18,398 nt of DNA from RGIG995 sp045543655 (lineage in GTDB: Bacteria; Bacillota; Clostridia; Oscillospirales; UBA644), in the NCBI GenBank assembly GCA_045543655.1, contig JAZPXN010000082.1:1-18398 (forward strand). Reading direction: 5' to 3'. Shown in pieces: positions 14,718-18,398 of the stretch. A program made the translations under genes and the position numbers. The notes below the pieces were generated by a model, which did not search any database, had not been told where the DNA came from, and worked only from the letters and a program-made list of their open reading frames with translations. Position 1 is the first letter of the stretch. Each line of letters opens with the position of its first letter.

Positions 14718-14871
14718 ATGTCGGAACAAAATAATGCCGCTTTATGTTGATACAACAGGCAAAAATACAAAAGCTATAAAGGAGTACATAGAGAATCAGC
14801 TAAAACAAGATAAAGAAGCGGATCAGTTGAGCCTGTTTGACCCCAGAGACCCGTTTACGGGTAGCAGGTAA
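14718..14871 (+). pseudogene. tnpA: Remnant of IS200-type transposase TnpA (central deletion)
   Basis: The ATG at 14718, behind AGGAGG, opens MSEQNNAAL-C and meets a stop at once. In a shifted frame the sequence continues as LYVDTTGKNTKAIKEYIENQ...DPFTGSR to TAA (14869-14871). That is the C-terminus of IS200/IS605 Y1 transposases, including the catalytic-helix motif Y-I-x-x-Q. The central part, with the HUH metal site, is gone. Full-length relatives are about 150 residues; about 50 remain. The element cannot code for an active enzyme but could be moved in trans. Confidence 0.75.
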
Positions 14872-15208
14872 CCCTATGCACGAATGGCAGGTCAATCCAA
14901 AGGTTCGGAATGTTTTTCCAAGCTTTCAATAAACGTTCTGCGCTATCGGAGCAAAGGCGAACCTCTTCTCTGTGATCGCCACAGATCATTCTTGCACCAT
15001 TTGAGACCACAAGACCATCAAAATCGACGACATCGCAAAAGGGTTCTGCATCACGCTGAGGGCGAGCCGTCGCGACAATAATTTTAATGCTTCGCTCCTT
15101 GCACCTGTTTAACACATCAACGGTATATTGAGAAATCGTTTTGTCCGAACGAAGCAAGGTACGATCAAGATCCACCACGACGGCGCTCGTGTTTTTCATT
15201 CTGTTCAT
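14855..15208 (-). pseudogene. Truncated Cof-type HAD hydrolase
   Basis: 117 residues remain of a family usually about 260-280 long. Motif I is present with an Arg for the usual Gly (D13-L-D15-R-T17-L-L), as is motif II (IVATAR). The cap domain and motifs III/IV (Lys and GDxxND) are missing. The frame ends FVHRVTCYP, its last residues lying inside the IS200 relic, so the insertion or an adjacent deletion removed the 3' part; no remnant is visible beyond the element. The intact family dephosphorylates small phosphate metabolites. Its SD AGGTGA overlaps the stop of the upstream HD gene, showing former translational coupling. It is unlikely to be active. Confidence 0.75.
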
Positions 15209-15214
15209 TAAAAA

Positions 15215-15787
15215 TCACCTATCAGCGTTTCCTTCGGAAATCTTATTCAAGCTATCCTGCCGGACCTCATCACGAAGGACCTTTACCCATTCCGACCATT
15301 CGCAATTCTTCTGACCGTATGTAAGGTTTAATTCATATTCAAGAGGAAGCCAAGATGCAAGATCAGCTTCATTGTGCGATATCAATGCTTCCAGATTATC
15401 GAGAGATTTCAACAACTTCGCTTCCGCAGTTACCCCTGATTTCATTTCCTCAAGCAGAGTGGTCCATTCTTCAAAATGAGGCGAAGGCAAATCGTTCAAG
15501 AGTTCCAGAATGGCATCATCCTCGTAAGCTTCATCGCGTTCGGTTTTCCTGAATGCCGGGATATCGCCTGTTACCGCTTCGCCAAGATCATGCACCAAGC
15601 ACATTTTCAGAAGTTTTTCGGTATCCAATTCGGGGAATTCATCTGTACACAGCATCACCATGACGGCAAGCCTCCAGGAATGCTCCGCTACACTTTCCTG
15701 CCTGCCCGACGATGTCCAGGAATGACGGGTATTGCATTTCAACTTTTCGATCTTATTCAGAAAATCAATTAACGTTCGCTGATCCAT
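15215..15787 (-). CDS. HD-domain phosphohydrolase (YfbR-like 5'-nucleotidase)
   Basis: This 190-residue cytoplasmic protein has the HD metal-site residues in the spacing of YfbR/HDDC2 5'-deoxynucleotidases: H36 (VAEHSWR), H66-D67 (CLVHDLGEAVTGDIP) and D130 (LLKSLDNLEAL). The likely reaction is removal of phosphate from (deoxy)nucleoside 5'-monophosphates. SD AAGGTG lies close (4 nt) before the ATG. It is the third gene of a minus-strand operon with a methyltransferase and a Nudix hydrolase, 18 bp after the Nudix stop and 6 bp before the HAD start. The set suggests nucleotide clean-up or salvage. Confidence 0.87.
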   Translation of the reverse strand: MDQRTLIDFLNKIEKLKCNTRHSWTSSGRQESVAEHSWRLAVMVMLCTDEFPELDTEKLLKMCLVHDLGEAVTGDIPAFRKTERDEAYEDDAILELLNDLPSPHFEEWTTLLEEMKSGVTAEAKLLKSLDNLEALISHNEADLASWLPLEYELNLTYGQKNCEWSEWVKVLRDEVRQDSLNKISEGNADR

Positions 15788-15805
15788 ACTACACCTTAGA
15801 TCTGA

Positions 15806-16261
15806 TCATCCGAAAAGAACGTAATCCTGTTCTGTAGCAGACTTTGGAATATAATCATTTTTTTGAAGTCCGCCGTCTTTGTTCTTCAGATAGGTTTTCA
15901 GCAATTCACGACTCATATTCGTAATATCTTCACGCAAAACTGCTTCTTCGGGAGGGAGTAGCAAAATCTCGCTGTTTTCATAGTGATCCGATTTCGGTGT
16001 ACCGGAAATATAGTCTAACGTATAAATAGCACACCATTGATTTGACTTAAACTGCATGGAAAGCAAAGATTTTGTACGAACGACCACACCCGTCTCTTCT
16101 AAAACTTCCCGTTCAATGGCTGTAGTGGGCAATTCGTTCTCTTCAACGTATCCACCCGGACACAAAATGCGGTTTTTCGCAGAACCGTAAGTATGTCGAA
16201 CAAGCAATACTTTTCCATCAATCTCAACGATTCCGCATACGGTAAAAAAACCGTTTCCCAT
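15806..16261 (-). CDS. Nudix hydrolase
   Basis: This 151-residue protein carries a complete Nudix box, G-x5-E-x7-R-E-V-x-E-E-x-G-V: G37, E43, R51-E52, E55-E56, G58. The enzyme would hydrolyse a nucleoside diphosphate linked to another group (NDP-X), using a divalent metal. The substrate cannot be told from the sequence. It lies between a methyltransferase and an HD nucleotidase with gaps of 16 and 18 bp, so it is co-transcribed. The ribosome site is GAGG, 8 nt before the ATG. Confidence 0.88.
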   Translation of the reverse strand: MGNGFFTVCGIVEIDGKVLLVRHTYGSAKNRILCPGGYVEENELPTTAIEREVLEETGVVVRTKSLLSMQFKSNQWCAIYTLDYISGTPKSDHYENSEILLLPPEEAVLREDITNMSRELLKTYLKNKDGGLQKNDYIPKSATEQDYVLFG

Positions 16262-16277
16262 AATTCACACCTCAATT

Positions 16278-17066
16278 TTAACACTTTCGGAAGATATCCA
16301 GCATATGAGAGGATGCTCCAACCATATCTTTGCGTTCGCAAATGCAAAGATGGAACTTCATATACATCTCAAAAGTCTTTTCATCCATTTCATCTACCGC
16401 GCTTCCAATAAAGCGGGTCAACATATCTACCCCAACGTAATGGAGTCTTTCGACGGTAAAACGTTTCATCAATTCATCAATGTCTTCTTGTCGATAGAGC
16501 GCAAAAACTTCCTTTGGTGTGGAGGTTAGCTTGAAGGTATTAAAATCAATCAGTTCGTCATGCTCTCCACTTTTGAATCCACCACGCAAGAAACCGAAGT
16601 GATATGCCGTAATATCGTTGTTGCAATAAGCCGCGAATACAATCCCGCCCTTTTTCGTTATACGAATGGCCTCACTCATTGCCGAAATCTTATCCTCATC
16701 CGTATAAAGATGATACATAGGCCCTAACAAAAGAGTAATGTCGTATTGTTCAGAAGCGATATTCGAAAGATCAACTGCATCACCTTGTTGAATAGTGATT
16801 TTTTCACTATCTTTTGTATTAGCCTTAAACACTTCGATGTTACAATCCATGAGTTCGATAGCATCTACCGTATATCCATTTTGGGCAAAATAATGTGAAT
16901 ATCGTCCCGTACCTGCGCCAATCTCAAGGATACGCATGCCGGGCTTTAAATACTTTTCAATATAATGAACGGTAGTCAAAAATTCCACCATACCGCGCTT
17001 TGGGGCTAAACGTGTATCTTCATTGTGCGTAATATAATAATTTGTCAGCGCAGCCATTCTTTCCAT
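16278..17066 (-). CDS. Class I SAM-dependent methyltransferase
   Basis: This 262-residue protein has a Rossmann-type methyltransferase fold. Motif I is ILEIGAGTG (46-54), followed by an acidic end to the second strand (DAIELMD), GDAVDL for the adenine-binding loop and YDITLLLGPMYHL for motif IV. The region after about 170 is specific to the protein and may hold the substrate site, which is unknown. The SD AAGGAGG lies about 11 nt before the ATG; a second ATG three codons later is possible. First gene of a four-gene minus-strand operon. Confidence 0.88.
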   Translation of the reverse strand: MERMAALTNYYITHNEDTRLAPKRGMVEFLTTVHYIEKYLKPGMRILEIGAGTGRYSHYFAQNGYTVDAIELMDCNIEVFKANTKDSEKITIQQGDAVDLSNIASEQYDITLLLGPMYHLYTDEDKISAMSEAIRITKKGGIVFAAYCNNDITAYHFGFLRGGFKSGEHDELIDFNTFKLTSTPKEVFALYRQEDIDELMKRFTVERLHYVGVDMLTRFIGSAVDEMDEKTFEMYMKFHLCICERKDMVGASSHMLDIFRKC

Positions 17067-17109
17067 GGATCAAACTTCCTCCTTCCGGCAATTAGTTATT
17101 GTTTTTTCC

Positions 17110-17138
17110 ATTATATCATAATTTTGTTCAAAATGCAA
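17110..17138 (-). promoter_or_regulatory. Promoter of the methyltransferase operon
   Basis: On the minus strand TTGCAT (17138-17133), 17 bp, TATAAT (17115-17110), with a TGA extended -10 just before the hexamer. Confidence 0.65.
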
Positions 17139-17184
17139 GTGTATTTAAAAAAAGGCATTATCCAACTCACAGTTGAGAAACGTA

Positions 17185-17225
17185 ACAATTTCTCCATTGT
17201 ATCAAACGGAAAATTGTGATATAAT
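17185..17225 (+). promoter_or_regulatory. Promoter of the XRE gene with overlapping dyad
   Basis: TTGTAT (17197-17202), a 17-bp spacer and TATAAT (17220-17225). ACAATTT (17185-17191) and AAATTGT (17211-17217) are inverted repeats flanking the -35, a plausible operator for autoregulation that could also affect the divergent methyltransferase operon. Confidence 0.6.
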
Positions 17226-17267
17226 TAAGCCACACCGGTGATATCATGTTAATTACGGAGGTCTTCT

Positions 17268-18122
17268 ATGGGAATTAGAATTGGAGAAAAAATTGCTATA
17301 TACAGAAAAGCGAAAGGCTACACTCAAGAACAGCTTGGAGAATTCGTAGGTGTTTCGGGACAAGCCGTGTCAAAATGGGAAAACGGTGGTGTGCCCGACA
17401 CATATCTCTTACCCGTAATATCGAAGGTATTGGAAGTGTCTATAGATGCACTGTTCGATACCGAAAAGAAAATATCGGAGTATACCCAAGACGAAATGCT
17501 TGATATTCTATTTAAGTTTTGTCTGCAAAAAGGAAGCGGATTCAATATATTTGAGTTTATGTTTGAAACACTTTGGGCACTTCAAAGTGCGTATTTCGGA
17601 AACGAATCCCGTCCCTTATTAAGTGAAGTTATTGAAAAAAACAGCGGCAATCCGCAAATTACATCACAGATCATCAACAATAACGGAACCACCTATTTAA
17701 GTCTTGTAAAGGACTTCCCGTTCTTTTGCGCCGTTTGGGACACACCTGAAATTTCAAAAAAGATCTTGTCCGAGGAAAAATTTGAAAAATTCTTTTCTTT
17801 ACTTGGATCGGAGGACGGTCTCAAAGCTGTCATCTTTACGCAAACCTCAACCGAGTCAAGTCAATACACCGCTGAAATGATGGCAAAAAAGATTGGTATA
17901 TCATCGGAAAGATTTCTTGAAATTGAACCATTACTTGTAGAATACGGACTGTTGAAGGAAGACACTCTAACCATCAACGACAATATCATTAGAGTTTATC
18001 ATAAGTGGAGCAATCCCGAAATCCGTCCGATTCTTATAATGGCATATCAATTCATCAATGCCAGACAGTGCTATTATAATTTCACTTGCAACAGGACCAA
18101 GCCCTATTTTGAATACGAATAA
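17268..18122 (+). CDS. XRE-family regulator with second winged-helix-like region
   Basis: This 284-residue protein has an N-terminal Cro/C1 HTH (about 6-62, TQEQLGEFVGVSGQAVSKWE) close in sequence to the regulator at 1831-2643. The C-terminal part is different: about residues 205-265 look like a winged helix (TAEMMAKKIGISSERFLEIEPLLVEYGLLKE), as in ArsR-type regulators, so it may contact DNA twice or use this fold for dimer or ligand binding. ACGGAGG lies 7-8 nt before the ATG. It is divergent from the methyltransferase operon, with a shared 201-bp regulatory gap, and is the likely regulator of that operon. Confidence 0.87.
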   Translation: MGIRIGEKIAIYRKAKGYTQEQLGEFVGVSGQAVSKWENGGVPDTYLLPVISKVLEVSIDALFDTEKKISEYTQDEMLDILFKFCLQKGSGFNIFEFMFETLWALQSAYFGNESRPLLSEVIEKNSGNPQITSQIINNNGTTYLSLVKDFPFFCAVWDTPEISKKILSEEKFEKFFSLLGSEDGLKAVIFTQTSTESSQYTAEMMAKKIGISSERFLEIEPLLVEYGLLKEDTLTINDNIIRVYHKWSNPEIRPILIMAYQFINARQCYYNFTCNRTKPYFEYE

Positions 18123-18130
18123 AAGAATAC

Positions 18131-18170
18131 ATCCGAGAGTAACAGAGATTGTGCACTCTCGGATTTCTTG
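18131..18170. terminator. Terminator after the XRE gene, shared with the convergent gene
   Basis: ATCCGAGAGT (18131-18140) pairs perfectly with ACTCTCGGAT (18155-18164) around a 14-nt loop, followed by TTCTTGTT. It lies between the convergent XRE and DUF6809-like genes. Confidence 0.7.
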
Positions 18171-18398
18171 TTATTCGCAACCAAACATCATCACTTCGGT
18201 GATGATCCTGGCGCCCAATGTAAACCCGCGCACGAAGGCATCCCGCTCTCCGATACCACACATCTCGTTCGTACATTCCGAGAGCCTTTCCAGAATTTCC
18301 GAATCCTCATCGTTCAGCCGATCCCGCAGATCCTTACTGTGCTGAAGCACCTCATGCAATGCCGCCGCATATTCACTGTCCTTCTCAAAAAATCGCTC
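18171..18398 (-). CDS. DUF6809-like small protein (5' end outside the window)
   Basis: The minus-strand frame is open from the window edge (ERFFEKDSEYAAALHEV) to a TAA at 18171, giving 75 visible residues. The pattern (F-E-K-D-S-E-Y...LNDEDSEILERLSE...FVRGFTLGARIITEVM) matches a common family of roughly 100-residue helical proteins in Clostridia, annotated DUF6809, of unknown function. An internal ATG at 18359 is not the start, because the family pattern continues upstream of it. Confidence 0.7.
   Translation of the reverse strand, partial: ERFFEKDSEYAAALHEVLQHSKDLRDRLNDEDSEILERLSECTNEMCGIGERDAFVRGFTLGARIITEVMMFGCE

Larger units (their letters stand above)
14588..14875 (+). mobile_element. 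Internally deleted IS200/IS605-type element (mini-IS200)
   Basis: The left end has a perfect 10-bp hairpin with a 3-nt loop (AACCACGCGA, 14588-14597; TCGCGTGGTT, 14601-14610). The right end has a hairpin ACCCGT-TT-ACGGGT (14849-14862) inside the 3' end of tnpA. Such subterminal hairpins are what TnpA recognises in this family. Between them lie a promoter, a ribosome site and a tnpA gene lacking its middle. Outer boundaries are estimates (left 14570-14588, right about 14871-14880). The element abuts a truncated HAD gene. Confidence 0.7.

Noticed and set aside
14605..14871. An 88-codon plus-strand frame starting inside the IS left hairpin
   Set aside because: The upstream half (to about 14735) is promoter and leader sequence; only the end belongs to tnpA, reached through a deletion junction.

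Overview
The window looks like a chromosomal accessory stretch from an uncultured, probably gut-dwelling, Gram-positive Clostridia (Oscillospirales/Lachnospirales-like) bacterium. The evidence is strong AGGAGG-type ribosome sites, TTGnnn-17-TATAAT promoters, several XRE and AraC regulators, Gram-positive signal peptides, an IS200-type relic and a DUF6809-like gene at the edge. This placement is inference; there is no rRNA or other marker gene.

Layout. 1-330: intergenic region with small palindromes and perhaps the start of a mobilization gene running off the left edge. 331-1671: STAND/archaeal-type ATPase with a DUF234-like C-terminus. 1831-2643: XRE regulator. 2691-3614 (minus): AraC regulator with a GyrI-like effector domain. 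3615-4190: degenerate 12-bp tandem repeats, a strong terminator and an out-of-frame relic of an AraC C-terminus. 4163-4993 (minus): cupin-type AraC regulator, divergent from the main operon.

5149-14405 is the core of the window, a six-gene plus-strand operon for a secreted glycan-degrading and surface apparatus. It contains: (i) an 1800-residue secreted GH2 glycosidase with many carbohydrate-binding-like modules; (ii) a 451-residue non-catalytic secreted protein that copies the C-terminal third of the GH2 enzyme; (iii) a type II single-pass membrane protein with an external beta domain; (iv) a 169-residue secreted protein made of one module (called X here) that also ends proteins i and ii; (v) a second single-pass protein paralogous to iii; (vi) a signal-peptide protein with a sorting-signal-like C-terminal tail. 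The repeated X module, the repeated A-B binding-module pair and the paired membrane proteins suggest an assembled cell-surface complex that holds the hydrolase at the envelope. I do not recognise this combination as a named system. It is my main candidate for something undescribed, probably switched on by the divergent AraC regulator when its glycan signal is present.

14406-14875: intergenic DNA with a long GC-rich palindrome, then a roughly 290-bp internally deleted IS200/IS605 element that keeps both terminal hairpins and the catalytic-tyrosine end of tnpA but has lost the HUH part. It abuts a truncated HAD hydrolase. 14855-17066 (minus): operon of SAM methyltransferase, Nudix hydrolase, HD-domain nucleotidase and the broken HAD gene, a house-cleaning or nucleotide-salvage-like set. 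17268-18122: divergent XRE regulator. 18171-18398 (minus): 3' part of a DUF6809-like small protein.
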